Assembly (NCBI GenBank): GCA_019359695.1
Contig: JAHHGV010000032.1
Coordinates: 1-64,000 of the forward strand
Length of the DNA stretch: 64,000 nucleotides
Reading direction: 5' to 3'
Origin: Brasilonema angustatum HA4187-MV1
GTDB lineage: Bacteria > Cyanobacteriota > Cyanobacteriia > Cyanobacteriales > Nostocaceae
The position numbers were made by a program, and so were the translations under genes. Numbering within the stretch: position 1 is the first letter of the stretch; each line of letters begins with the position of its first letter. The notes under the pieces are model-generated. The model worked only from the letters and a program-made list of their open reading frames with translations. It was not told the DNA's origin and made no database searches. Below, piece after piece: positions 18,055-27,147 of the stretch.

Positions 18055-19559
18055 TTATGTTGGACGCTTTGCGCCAGGTGCCACTCTTTGCACAATTAAC
18101 AGATCAGCAATTGCAATGGTTGTCGGAACGCAGCCACCAATTATGGCTCATTCCAGGAGAATACATAGCCATTGAGGGAGAAGCGGTAGACAATTTCTAT
18201 GTGCTGATAGAAGGTGAGATTGAGTTTACAAAAAAGGTAGGCAATGCGGAAAGGCAAGTGATGACCTTTGGACCTGGAACATATACGGGTCATGAATTGA
18301 TCTTGTTAGACAAACCTCACCATCTTGTCAACGTGCGTGCCCTAAAAGCAAGCTATATGTTGAAATGGAACGTAGATACTTTCTGGCAAATGCTCACAAT
18401 CTGTCCTTCGATTACACGTGACTTTCTCATTATGACAGCACAGCGAGTGCAAATCCTGGAGTCAATGTCACAGCATCACGGAAAGCTAATAGCACTCGGC
18501 ACCTTAGCAGCTGGCCTTGCCCACGAGTTGAACAACCCAGCTACAGCGGTTAGTCGAAGTGCGACGTACTTGCACGACATCTTTCAACAGTTGCCATCCC
18601 TCGCACTCAAGCTCAATCAAAAGCAGATCACAAAAGAGCAACTGTTGTTTCTTGACAAATTGCTGCACGACACAATTGCCCAAACAGCAACATTATCCCT
18701 GCTAGACCCTCTAACGCAGAGTGACCAGGAACAAGAAATTACAGCCTGGTTAGATTTACATGACGTGGCTGATGGATGGAAAATCGCCTCTACCCTAGTC
18801 CGGGCAGGACTGAACACTCAATGGCTCAATACTCTGGTGGAGCATATACCCACTGAATCGCTTGGCGAAGTGTTGACTTGGTTTGAAGCCGCGCTAACAG
18901 GGGTTGAGTTGTTGGACGAAATCGACCAAAGCTCAGGGCGCATCTCCGAACTGGTCAAAGCAATCAAAGAGTACTCGTATATGGATCAGGCTCCGATGCA
19001 GGAGGTGGATGTACACCGGGGACTCGAAAGTACGCTGACAATTCTGGGTCACAAGCTAAAAGGTAGTGGTATAACTATAACCCGCGATTATGATCGGAGC
19101 TTGCCACCGATCTTTGCCTATGGTAGCGAACTCAACCAAGTGTGGACCAACCTGATTGACAATGCCATCGGTGCAATGGGTGGACAGGGACAAATCTGGA
19201 TTCGCACAGAAGGCGAGAATAGCTGTGTACTGGTAGAAATTACTGACAACGGTCCAGGGATTCCGCCAGAAATTCAACAGCGCATCTTCGAGCCGTTTTT
19301 TACTACAAAGGGAGTAGGGGAAGGAACCGGCTTAGGTCTGGTCATTACTTACCGGATTGTTGAGAAGCATAAAGGCGATATCCGCTTGTGTTCCGAACCG
19401 GGAAAGACTCGCTTTCAGGTTGTTTTGCCCATCGCTTTGGGCGGAACGACGCCTGAATGCGGCCAATGCGAAAAGAATAAAACCGGGGAGAATGCAGGTA
19501 TGCAATCTGTACACATTTCATTAGGGAGTGTGTGGGATCAAAAAATGGTTGAAAGATAG
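18051..19559 (+). CDS. Sensor histidine kinase with N-terminal cyclic-nucleotide-binding-like domain
   Basis: A 502-residue cytoplasmic kinase without membrane segments. Residues 1-125 are a CAP_ED/cNMP fold (VPLFAQLTDQQLQWLSERS, GEYIAIEGEAVDNFYVLIEGEIEF). The dimerisation/phospho-acceptor helix carries GLAHELNNPATAV with the His. The ATPase domain shows N-box NQVWTNLIDNAIGAM, G1 ITDNGPGIP, FEPFFTTK and GTGLGLVITYRIV. The Cys-containing tail (PECGQC) follows the ATPase domain. The start overlaps the preceding stop by 4 bases (GTGA); an ATG two codons later is an alternative. With the receiver-flavoprotein just upstream it forms an obvious two-component pair whose output is redox chemistry rather than DNA binding. 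The ligand of the cNMP-like domain is unknown. Confidence 0.88.
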   Translation: MIMLDALRQVPLFAQLTDQQLQWLSERSHQLWLIPGEYIAIEGEAVDNFYVLIEGEIEFTKKVGNAERQVMTFGPGTYTGHELILLDKPHHLVNVRALKASYMLKWNVDTFWQMLTICPSITRDFLIMTAQRVQILESMSQHHGKLIALGTLAAGLAHELNNPATAVSRSATYLHDIFQQLPSLALKLNQKQITKEQLLFLDKLLHDTIAQTATLSLLDPLTQSDQEQEITAWLDLHDVADGWKIASTLVRAGLNTQWLNTLVEHIPTESLGEVLTWFEAALTGVELLDEIDQSSGRISELVKAIKEYSYMDQAPMQEVDVHRGLESTLTILGHKLKGSGITITRDYDRSLPPIFAYGSELNQVWTNLIDNAIGAMGGQGQIWIRTEGENSCVLVEITDNGPGIPPEIQQRIFEPFFTTKGVGEGTGLGLVITYRIVEKHKGDIRLCSEPGKTRFQVVLPIALGGTTPECGQCEKNKTGENAGMQSVHISLGSVWDQKMVER

Positions 19560-19762
19560 GAATTCTAAATGATTCATTTTAAAATGTTTGCAAAGGTTTC
19601 TTTGCAGGATGAAGCTAATAGTTTTAACGTCAGAATTGTAAAACAGATAAATGAAACTGAATCTGGCGTTAACTGGATTTTTACTTTAACTTTTGAAAAA
19701 ATAGCTAATTTTTTCAAGCGATTTAGAACAAGTCAACTAATAATTCATACTCTGGAGAATTT

Positions 19763-21358
19763 ATGCCTCATATGTCTTATTGCCGCCGTCGCTTTCTTCA
19801 AACTGCTGCCTTACTCACTGCTGGTTTAAGTGCTTCAATAATTAATCCTCTTCGTACTAGGGCTACAAATACCCAGAATGAGTCTGTAGATGCTCTGATC
19901 ATTGGTAGCGGTTTTGGTGGCGCTGTTGCAGCTTTGCGTCTAGCACAAGCTGGTATCCATACAGTAGTACTAGAACGCGGTCGTCGTTGGGATATTCAAC
20001 CTGACGGAAATACTTTTGCTACTTTTCGTAAACCTGATGGTCGAGCTGCTTGGCTAAGTCCAAAAACTGCATTTGGGGATTCTGTAGACATATATCCGGG
20101 AATTTTTGAGAGGTTAGATGAAGATGGAATTACTGTTTTAACTGGTGCTGGTGTTGGAGGAGGTTCGCTAGTTTATAACGCTATTACTTATCAACCTCCT
20201 CGAAATTTATTTTATAGGGTTTTTCCTTCTAGCGTCAGCTATGAAGAAATGGACCAAATTTACTATCCTCTTGTTCGCTCAATGTTGGGAGCAACGCCAA
20301 TTCCACAAGACATACTATCAACAAAGTATTATGATACAGTACGGCTGTTACTTGAGAACGGAACTAAAGCAGGCTTACCTACTCGTTTATTAGACTTGGC
20401 TGTAAATTGGGATATAGTTCGTCAAGAACTCAGTGGGCAAAAGGTTGCTTCCACTATTCTTGCAGAAGTTTGGTTTGGAATTAATAGCGGAGCTAAAAAT
20501 AGCGTAGATCACAATTATTTACCCCAAGCAGAACGAACCGGATATGTAGAAATTCTCCCTCTACATGTAGTAACGGAAATTAGTGAATTATCGAGACATG
20601 GTTACCAGGTTTTATCTAATGAGATCAATGAAAAAGGAGAAGTTATTCGCTCAAAAACTTTTACTTGTCGCTATTTGTTTTTAGCCGCCGGTTCCATAGG
20701 CACTAGTAAGCTTTTGGTTAAGGCTAAAGCAAAAGGTACATTACCTAGATTAAGTCCCAGTGTTGGCAAATATTGGGGTAATAATGGAGATATGGTTGCT
20801 CAGCGTTCAAATTTACCAAATGGCGTAATTGATCTAGGAGGACCTTCAGGTGCCGTTGTTGAAAACTTCAGCAACACTCAAAATCCGATTTCTCTAATGA
20901 ATCTTCAAGATTGGACTGATGGTTCAGGACAACAACGGTGTCTGACATTAGGTTTGCCAAAACCTAATGGGTTCTTCACCTACGATCAATCTACAGATGC
21001 TGTCACACTACACTGGCCTACATCTGAAAATCAAAGTAACTTATCGGCAGCACAGAATACTTACAACACCCTTGATAGTAGAATTGCTACTTCTAGCACC
21101 ACACCTAAAACTGAAGTTGATGCCAGTATCTGTGCCCATCCCTTAGGAGGAGCTGTCATCGGGAAAGTTTGCGATGAATATGGTCGGGTGTTTGGTTATG
21201 AAGGACTATATGTCGTTGATAGTGCTTTTATCCCTGGCTCTACAGCGTGTACAAATCCTTCATTCACTATTGCAGCTTTGGCAGAACGTAGCATGAAAAC
21301 AATTCTTGCACAAGATATCACGTTTGGAAAATATAGTCGCCGACAAACTCGCCATTAA
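19763..21358 (+). CDS. Tat-exported GMC-type FAD oxidoreductase (cholesterol-oxidase-like)
   Basis: 531 residues. The N-terminus has a twin-arginine signal (RRRFLQTAALLTAGLSASII), so the folded flavoprotein should be exported to the periplasm. The FAD-binding motif IIGSGFGGAVAALRLAQAG follows at about 47-66, then GAGVGGGSLVYN, LFLAAGSIGTSKLL, the catalytic-region AHPLGG and the C-terminal FAD contact TNPSFTIAALAER. The layout fits cholesterol oxidase-type GMC enzymes that oxidise alcohols using O2 or a quinone; the substrate is unknown. The ATG at 19763 follows GGAGA and aligns with the start of a truncated second copy at 29586. It lies 203 bases after the kinase gene and may be part of the same long transcript. 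Confidence 0.87.
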   Translation: MPHMSYCRRRFLQTAALLTAGLSASIINPLRTRATNTQNESVDALIIGSGFGGAVAALRLAQAGIHTVVLERGRRWDIQPDGNTFATFRKPDGRAAWLSPKTAFGDSVDIYPGIFERLDEDGITVLTGAGVGGGSLVYNAITYQPPRNLFYRVFPSSVSYEEMDQIYYPLVRSMLGATPIPQDILSTKYYDTVRLLLENGTKAGLPTRLLDLAVNWDIVRQELSGQKVASTILAEVWFGINSGAKNSVDHNYLPQAERTGYVEILPLHVVTEISELSRHGYQVLSNEINEKGEVIRSKTFTCRYLFLAAGSIGTSKLLVKAKAKGTLPRLSPSVGKYWGNNGDMVAQRSNLPNGVIDLGGPSGAVVENFSNTQNPISLMNLQDWTDGSGQQRCLTLGLPKPNGFFTYDQSTDAVTLHWPTSENQSNLSAAQNTYNTLDSRIATSSTTPKTEVDASICAHPLGGAVIGKVCDEYGRVFGYEGLYVVDSAFIPGSTACTNPSFTIAALAERSMKTILAQDITFGKYSRRQTRH

Positions 21359-21545
21359 TTTTATGTATACTAGGAGACAAAAGCTAATAAAAAGTTGCAT
21401 TTCAGTTCACGTCTGGTAAAACACTTATAAAAAAGCATGTAGTTCTACTGTATTTGTTCAAATATTATTAACATCAAAAACAGCACAACTACGAACCTAT
21501 CTTTTACTTATAAGTAATTAATAAGACGTGATATCAAGGTACAAA

Positions 21546-21564
21546 TCCAAGTTTTGTACTTGGA
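21546..21564. promoter_or_regulatory. Operator-like inverted repeat upstream of the porin
   Basis: TCCAAGT, a 5-base spacer, then ACTTGGA: a perfect 7-base inverted repeat 105 bases before the porin ATG. Spacing fits a dimeric regulator. It does not match the classical Fur box. Confidence 0.35.
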
Positions 21565-21583
21565 CAAACAAACATTCCGTTTA

Positions 21584-21619
21584 TCCAACTAAAAAAACCT
21601 GGTTTTTACAATAGTTGGA
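21584..21619 (+). promoter_or_regulatory. Hairpin in the porin leader
   Basis: TCCAACTA and TAGTTGGA form an outer stem, and AAAAAACC with GGTTTTT extends it inward past a bulge. It lies 49 bases before the porin ATG. There is no U tract after it, so an attenuator or mRNA-stability role is more likely than termination. Confidence 0.35.
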
Positions 21620-21668
21620 TTAGTTCTTTAGAAAAAGAGGAAAAGTCTATAATTCGTTAGGTGGTCTC

Positions 21669-23471
21669 ATGTCCCTAACTAAAAACATAGAAGTGAAATT
21701 CCGTCAGTTGAAAGCGAACACCTTTAGTTTACAAGCAATGAGAAAGATTTATTCATCCCTTGCTGGGAGTATTAGTATTCTTTCTCTAATTTTACAGAAT
21801 GCTTCCGCAGTGGCTGAAACATCAACGTCTGTTGCTAATAGTTTTAAGGCAGTTGTTACAGATGAAAATATGTTTGCTGCAAGCCCTACTGTTTTTGAGG
21901 TTAAAGGTAGCGAATTTAGAGTACACGGACCTATTCCAGCAATTTCTCCTCTTTTAGCTCAAGTTGGAACGAAAACTGTTCCTCAAAAGCAGATCCTCCC
22001 GACAGATACTTTAAACCAAGTTACGTCAGTGAATCAGCTTTCAGATGTACAGTCTACTGACTGGACTTTCCAAGCTCTCCAATCTTTAATCGAGCGTTAT
22101 GGAGTTGTTGCAGCCTACCCTAATGGAACTTACCGGGGTAATCGGGCTATGACTCGTTATGAGTTTGCTGCCGGAATCAATGCAGCGCTTGAGCGAGTGA
22201 ATGAGCTCATTGCAACTGGGTTTAAGACCCACCAGGTATCCCGCGAAGACTTGCTAACGTTACAACGACTCCAGCAAGAGTTTGCGGCAGAACTGGCAAG
22301 TTTGCGGGGTCGTGTAGATACTCTGGAAGCTCATACGGCAGAGATCGAAGCCAATCAGTTCTCCACCACCACTAAGCTTACAGGTCTAGTAGTCACTGCT
22401 GTGACTGGAGGAAGCTTTAGCGGCGAGCGCATCATTGATCCAAAAGGTGCAGAAATTGCCAATAAACAACCAAATGCCACCATTGCCTATCGAGCTTCCC
22501 TAAATTTGAACACCAGCTTTAGTGGGACAGATTTCCTACTAGTCCGGTTGGAGACAGGCAGCGCTCGATCTGAGGATAACGCCTCTGGTTACTTGGAGCC
22601 CAACTTTGGTAGTGTCCTGGACTTCTCTTATCGCTCAGCCATCGACGACAAGTTTCTACTTACTCGGCTGTACTACAGCTTTAAGCCATTTAAGGACTTC
22701 AAAGTAACCCTCGGTCCAACGATTACCGCCCCAGATTTCGTTGACACAAATAGCTATGCCAACTATGGTCATTATGACTTCTCAACTTTGGCATTAACGA
22801 ATAACTATATCCTCTTTCCTGTCTTGAATTTGGGATCTGGGGCGTTTATCGAGTGGAAACCTGGGTCGGGGGCGTTTACGGTGCGGGCAGTTTATGTAGC
22901 TGGGGACGGGGCAAATCCCATCCCCAATAACCAGAGTTCTCGTGCTAGTGTATCGCCTCTAGTCAACCTGTTATATCCTAAAGGGGATGGTAAAAATGGC
23001 TTGTTCGGAAATCCTAATCAGACTACGGTTGAGCTGGAGTATGCACCCTCTAAAGCCTTCGCTCTACGCCTCCAGTACAGTGGCGGCAATTTATTCGATG
23101 GTCGATTTGATGTCTTCGGGGCAAACTTTGAACTAGCGCTCTCGCAACAACTGGCTATCTTTGGCCGTTACGGATATGGCAGCTACAGTAACACGGTTTT
23201 TGGTAACATCAACCCCAAATATTGGATGGCTGGGTTTGCATTCCGAGACCTGTTCAAGCCAGGTGCTTTAGCCGGTATCGCTGTAGGTCAGCCTTTTATA
23301 GAGACTGTGGTGGGTAACGCTACACAGACGAACTTTGAAGCATTCTACAATTTCCCAATTAACGATAACATTCGGATTACACCTGTAGTACAAATAATTA
23401 CTAATCCGGCCAATCAAGAAAGTAACGGCACAATTTACACAGGTACTCTACGGACAAGTATAACCTTTTAA
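21669..23471 (+). CDS. Iron-uptake-type outer-membrane porin with SLH domain
   Basis: A 600-residue porin of the cyanobacterial SLH/OprB class that lets small solutes or iron across the outer membrane. A signal-like segment ends ASAVAE at about residue 50. The SLH domain follows (SVNQLSDVQSTDWTFQALQSLIERYG, YPNGTYRGNRAMTRYEFAAG). Then comes a coiled coil (RLQQEFAAELASLRGRVDTLEAHTAEIEANQ) and a beta-barrel to the end, closing with the aromatic-rich strand FEAFYNFPINDNIRITPVVQ. The ATG at 21669 is preceded by AGGTGG. A second Met 23 codons in would give a shorter signal. Its place after the exported oxidoreductase suggests a shared role at the cell envelope. Confidence 0.9.
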   Translation: MSLTKNIEVKFRQLKANTFSLQAMRKIYSSLAGSISILSLILQNASAVAETSTSVANSFKAVVTDENMFAASPTVFEVKGSEFRVHGPIPAISPLLAQVGTKTVPQKQILPTDTLNQVTSVNQLSDVQSTDWTFQALQSLIERYGVVAAYPNGTYRGNRAMTRYEFAAGINAALERVNELIATGFKTHQVSREDLLTLQRLQQEFAAELASLRGRVDTLEAHTAEIEANQFSTTTKLTGLVVTAVTGGSFSGERIIDPKGAEIANKQPNATIAYRASLNLNTSFSGTDFLLVRLETGSARSEDNASGYLEPNFGSVLDFSYRSAIDDKFLLTRLYYSFKPFKDFKVTLGPTITAPDFVDTNSYANYGHYDFSTLALTNNYILFPVLNLGSGAFIEWKPGSGAFTVRAVYVAGDGANPIPNNQSSRASVSPLVNLLYPKGDGKNGLFGNPNQTTVELEYAPSKAFALRLQYSGGNLFDGRFDVFGANFELALSQQLAIFGRYGYGSYSNTVFGNINPKYWMAGFAFRDLFKPGALAGIAVGQPFIETVVGNATQTNFEAFYNFPINDNIRITPVVQIITNPANQESNGTIYTGTLRTSITF

Positions 23472-23713
23472 AATAATCAATCAAGTGCAATAAGTCGGTT
23501 AATAACAGAAAACGTAACTATATAGTGAAAGATAAAATATTCAAATTCCGTTCGTAGTTGCGTAAGGAGCGCTCTGTGCACAACTAGAAACCAGTTATAA
23601 GTATTAATACTTACTTACTTAAAGGCTCTGTTATAACATTGTAACCACAGAGCGAAGAGGCATTTATGTATGTGTTTATTAATTAGACGACTACGAACAG
23701 CGGTTTTTATATT

Positions 23714-24739
23714 ATGCGGAACTTTTGTTTGTTCATTTTTAGCTGTACACAACTCCTGCTGCTAGTTTCTTGTAATCAGACTACGCGGGACACCACATCT
23801 ACCTCGTCTGTACAAACGTCGCAGCAAGCTGATAAGGTTGTAGCTGCTACCTCTTCTGAGGAGGCATTGCTGCCGCCCGCGTATTTGGTTTCACCGACAC
23901 AGGTTTTGCAAAGTGACAAATACAGCGAAGGAGTTGTCATAGACCGTCAGGGCAACGTCTACTTCTCCCAAACAAAAGCCGGGACAATTACAGTTTTAAA
24001 TGCTAATGATCGCCGTTCTCGCATTTGGGCTAAAGTCCCAGGTGCCAACGGTCATAAAATTATGCCCGACGGCACTCATATCGTTGCTGCCCAAAACTCG
24101 GTTTTACAACTAGATTCCAATGGCAAGAACCTAAAAGTGATAGCAAAGGAATTTAACGGCAAACCCTTGCTGTATCCCAACGACATCACCATCGATTCTA
24201 ATACAGGTTTTTACTTCACCGACTCCGGCAGCGCAAACCCCAATGTCGCCAATGGCTCGGTCTACTACGTGAATTCTTCTGGAAAAATTAACTCTGTCGC
24301 TACCGGATTTGCCTTTTCTAATGGGCTTGTCCTTACTCAGGACCACAAACGCCTCTTTGTTGGCGAGAGTAATAAAAACCGAGTTTTAGTCTACGACGTG
24401 CTATCACCGGGAAAGGTAGGATCGCAAAAAGTGTTTGCTACTCTGCCTGTTAAACAGGGAGAGCAAATCGACAACAAGCCTGACGGGATGGCCCTAGATG
24501 CGATGGGTAACCTTTACATAGCTCACTATGGCATGGGTCAAGTAGAGGTTCTCAATCCAGGCGGTAAAGTGATCCGTCAGTACTCGACTGGCAACCTCAC
24601 CAATAGCAACGTTGCTTTTGCCGGTCAGAACCTCGACCAACTATTTGTGACCGGCGGCATAAAAACAGAAGACGGGAAAGGAGCGCTCCAGCGCCTAGAC
24701 CTTGGTGTTCATGGATTGGACATCCGCCCCAGTAAGTAA
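23714..24739 (+). CDS. SMP-30/gluconolactonase-like beta-propeller lipoprotein
   Basis: A 341-residue lipoprotein. The signal peptide ends in a lipobox LVSC with Cys20 as the lipidated residue, so it is anchored on a membrane facing the periplasm. The rest is a six-bladed propeller of the SMP-30/LRE family (EGVVIDRQGNVYFSQ, YPNDITIDSNTGFYFTDSG, NGLVLTQDHKRLFVGES, KPDGMALDAMGNLYIAHYG). The Glu, Asn and Asp metal ligands of lactonases appear in EGVV, PND and PDGM. It may hydrolyse a sugar lactone, which would fit an oxidoreductase in the same run producing lactones; that link is inference. A 29-base hairpin GCTCTGT/ACAGAGC (23625-23653) lies in the gap before it. Confidence 0.82.
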   Translation: MRNFCLFIFSCTQLLLLVSCNQTTRDTTSTSSVQTSQQADKVVAATSSEEALLPPAYLVSPTQVLQSDKYSEGVVIDRQGNVYFSQTKAGTITVLNANDRRSRIWAKVPGANGHKIMPDGTHIVAAQNSVLQLDSNGKNLKVIAKEFNGKPLLYPNDITIDSNTGFYFTDSGSANPNVANGSVYYVNSSGKINSVATGFAFSNGLVLTQDHKRLFVGESNKNRVLVYDVLSPGKVGSQKVFATLPVKQGEQIDNKPDGMALDAMGNLYIAHYGMGQVEVLNPGGKVIRQYSTGNLTNSNVAFAGQNLDQLFVTGGIKTEDGKGALQRLDLGVHGLDIRPSK

Positions 24740-24942
24740 TACCAATTTTGTAAACTCTGAAGAAACACTTTGCGTAAAGCTTTCTGACAACTGTCACACG
24801 GGTATAATTTGGCTAGAACGTTTATAAATCGATGTTTACGAGCATTTACCTCAATTTGAAATATATGTGCCAGTTGACCTTATATTGTGACGCTTGCGTA
24901 AGTCCTACAAGTATTTCCCAATTGAGTGACTGGGTACAGCAG

Positions 24943-25110
24943 GACTAACCGAATATTCATATGGATGAAACGCCCTGGCCGGTTAAAGGGTTAAAAGAAT
25001 GGTTGTGGGTAATTGCTCATCCTCAGGACCAACCAAATATTCATGTGGATGAAACGCCCTGGCCGGTTAAAGGGTTAAAAGAATGGTTGTGGGTAATTGC
25101 TCATCCTCAG
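24943..25110. repeat. 84-base tandem duplication
   Basis: Units 24943-25026 and 25027-25110 differ at only a few bases (for example ACTAACCGAATATTCATATG versus ACCAACCAAATATTCATGTG). The length is 28 codons, so the IS66 frame is kept across the duplication. Confidence 0.85.
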
Positions 25111-25424
25111 TTCTGTTTGTTTCAAGCGGCAGATACACGCTCTCGCGCCGAGTTAGAAGCCATTTTAGGGACTGAGTATACAGGGGTACACAGAGCGCGA
25201 TGAATGAGCGTGTTTACAACAGCTATGCAGTTACTGACCAACAGAAATGTTTGGCTCATCTACGCCATCACTTCAAGAAACTAAATGAACTTCCTGATCT
25301 TCACAACCAAGCTATTGGCGAAGCGTTTGTTAACTTGATTGATGAAGCCTTCAAAAACTACCGTCTGTGGCAACAGACGGGGGATGAGGTCAGTTACAAC
25401 GATTGGGTCAATCAATTCAAATAA
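24943..25424 (+). pseudogene. IS66-family transposase remnant
   Basis: Conserved IS66 transposase pieces are visible: DETPWPVKGLKEWLWV, FQAADTRSRAELEAILG, then after a frameshift near 25200 YNSYAVTDQQKCLAHLRHHFKKL. The first block is present twice because of an 84-base tandem duplication (24943-25110). The frame ends at 25424, well short of the usual C-terminal catalytic region. The element is dead. Confidence 0.8.
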
Positions 25425-25700
25425 TTTTGAGATGCTTCACTACGCTACCGCTATGTATGCCCTTCAGGCACGCTACGCGAACAGCATGACATTTTTGACT
25501 TCTCAGACATCCTCTGAACTCGACTTTATCCATTTTTTTGACACTGGGATCGCTATCGCTGAAACCTCTGTAGGATGGTAGTTTTACTTTTTGAACTTCA
25601 TCGAGAATCTGTGACGTGTAAAAAGTATTTGCCAAAAAGCCAAGGTTTTTGCCGGATAAAGAAAACCGAATTCTCAATTTTGGATAAAGTCGAGCTGAAG
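25425..25700. other. Debris region with GC-rich repeat
   Basis: Contains a GC-rich repeat (GCCCTTCAGGCACGCTACGCG, near 25459). The 15-base string GGATAAAGTCGAGCT (25682-25696) recurs at 29331. Inverted, a close variant lies at 25515-25530. Short open frames on both strands show no family features. I read it as mobile-element debris. Confidence 0.4.
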
Positions 25701-25740
25701 AAAAAATCTAACCTTGCAAACGAAAAATTAACCCTTGTGA
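25701..25740 (+). promoter_or_regulatory. Copy A of the shared promoter/operator motif
   Basis: First half AAAAAATCTAACCTTG, second half AATTAACCCTTGTG. CTT-to-ACC is 18 bases here, one more than in the other copies. The gene at 25877 starts about 137 bases downstream. Confidence 0.6.
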
Positions 25741-25876
25741 GCGGAAAGCCTCATTTGTTAGATTTGTTGCTGTCAAGTTTCGCATCGTGCGTAAAGAAAA
25801 ATTACCGTGCGGAAATACTAGATGTCTGACTGTATGAATGTGAAATCAATACTATCAAATAGATAATCAAAGTTTT

Positions 25877-26518
25877 ATGAAGTTCATGAAATTTTTTCGC
25901 TTTTTCGCTGTTTTTGCTATTGTTGTCAGTTTGTTAATCACCTTCAATACATATTCCCAAGCACAAGACAATCAACAGAACAATACAAATAACTGCATTG
26001 TTCATAATTTTAAGAAAGGGCAACGTCAGGATGTATTTCCTTCACTTCCAAGCAATTTAGTATTACAACAAAAAATCACTCACACTGCCGTCATAACAGT
26101 TAACCAGGATGACTTTTCTTACCAACAGAAAGCATTTGAGAATGCTGGCTTTAATTCTTGGACGCCAGTAAACACCGTCAACTCATCAGCCACTTATTGT
26201 GGCAAGCCTGTTCAATTGAAAGCAGATATCCTCTTATCTCAGGATTACCTAACTGCACCAGGTTACTTTGAGATCTTCTATGTTTATGGAGACGAGCCAA
26301 CCTTCTTCTCGGACTACTACAATATTCATGGACCAAGCTTATTATATACCGGATTGGAAGCTCTTCCGGGAGTTACCTATGAGCAAGTTCAAAATTTTCT
26401 TCAACAACAAAATATTCCTATCGTATTTCATAGTGAAGCGCTAGGAGCTATTGTCGATTTCATTCGCATTGGATATGCATACTTTGAAATCGTCACACCT
26501 ATATCAACCACCAACTAA
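25877..26518 (+). CDS. Secreted protein of unknown function, 213 aa
   Basis: I do not recognise the family. The N-terminus is a clear signal peptide (basic MKFMKFFR, hydrophobic FFAVFAIVVSLLITF, cleavage near SQA-QD). The mature part of about 180 residues has only two Cys (in NNCIVH and TYCGKP) that could form a disulfide, and many aromatic residues (YFEIFYVYGDEPTFFSDYY). The ending GAIVDFIRIGYAYFEIVTP suggests a beta-rich core. It is the first gene of a probable two-gene unit with another secreted protein 56 bases on, behind regulatory motif A and closed by the strong terminator at 27061. Confidence 0.75.
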   Translation: MKFMKFFRFFAVFAIVVSLLITFNTYSQAQDNQQNNTNNCIVHNFKKGQRQDVFPSLPSNLVLQQKITHTAVITVNQDDFSYQQKAFENAGFNSWTPVNTVNSSATYCGKPVQLKADILLSQDYLTAPGYFEIFYVYGDEPTFFSDYYNIHGPSLLYTGLEALPGVTYEQVQNFLQQQNIPIVFHSEALGAIVDFIRIGYAYFEIVTPISTTN

Positions 26519-26574
26519 TCTCAACAATCAGACCCACTTTAAATATCCTACAAAATTGGAAATTACTGAAACTT

Positions 26575-27030
26575 ATGAAAAATCTTTTCGCTGTTATATT
26601 TAGTGCTAGCCTTCTTTTGAGCGTTGGACTAAGCAATGCTCCAGCAGCACATGCTGACTCAAATACTGACTCAAAATGTACAAATGCGACTGTAGCAGGT
26701 AGCTTTGGAATTCAAACGACGGGAACTCTTCTTGAGGGTGCGGCAGTACAACCTGCTGGACCTTTTGCTGCAACTGGTGTGTATAACCTTGACGGTAAAG
26801 GAAACTTTAGCACGAAGCAGACTTATAGTGCCAACGGTCAAATTGAGGTGCTGAATGCATCAGGTACTTATAATTTAGAACAAGACTGCACTATAACGTT
26901 CAAATTTGCTGGACCTACAGCTGGTACTCAGTTAGGAACAAGCGGTGTTGTTGTTAAGCATGGTACAGAAATTCTGGTGATCGAAACGGATCCGGGCACG
27001 GTAATTACAGCCATTTTGAAAAAAATTTGA
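26575..27030 (+). CDS. Small secreted protein of unknown function, 151 aa
   Basis: The signal peptide (MKNLFAVIFSASLLLSVGLSNAPAAHA) is followed by a mature domain of about 123 residues. It has two Cys (SKCTNATVAGSF and EQDCTITFKF) placed for one disulfide. Alternating Gly/Thr-rich strands (GVYNLDGKGNFSTKQTYSANGQIEVLNASGTY) look like a small beta-sandwich or barrel. Similar Gly-rich secreted domains occur in many bacteria without known function. It ends 30 bases before a strong intrinsic terminator. Confidence 0.75.
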   Translation: MKNLFAVIFSASLLLSVGLSNAPAAHADSNTDSKCTNATVAGSFGIQTTGTLLEGAAVQPAGPFAATGVYNLDGKGNFSTKQTYSANGQIEVLNASGTYNLEQDCTITFKFAGPTAGTQLGTSGVVVKHGTEILVIETDPGTVITAILKKI

Positions 27031-27060
27031 CGCCGACTTACTTAGAGGGTGACAGACTCA

Positions 27061-27112
27061 AAATCAGACCTTGGTTTAATACAGTTAATTAAACCAAGGT
27101 CTGATTTTTTTT
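27061..27112 (+). terminator. Strong intrinsic terminator after the secreted-protein pair
   Basis: ATCAGACCTTGGTTTAA and TTAAACCAAGGTCTGAT form a 17-base-pair stem with a short loop, followed by eight T residues. This is the clearest terminator in the window. Confidence 0.92.
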
Positions 27113-27147
27113 GAAAAAATAAATTGATAACAAAAGCTAATAGATAA

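Larger units (their letters stand above)
21359..21668. other. 310-base leader of the porin gene with two inverted repeats
   Basis: No gene seen. An AT-rich region holds the operator-like TCCAAGT/ACTTGGA (21546-21564) and the hairpin 21584-21619. The porin start follows 49 bases later. Independent control of the porin is therefore likely. Confidence 0.45.

Noticed and set aside
19569-19829. 86-codon open frame before the GMC gene
   Set aside because: Overlaps the GMC start in another frame; low-complexity composition and no family.
25575-25829. 84-codon open frame before the secreted pair
   Set aside because: It would run through regulatory motif A and has no recognisable features.
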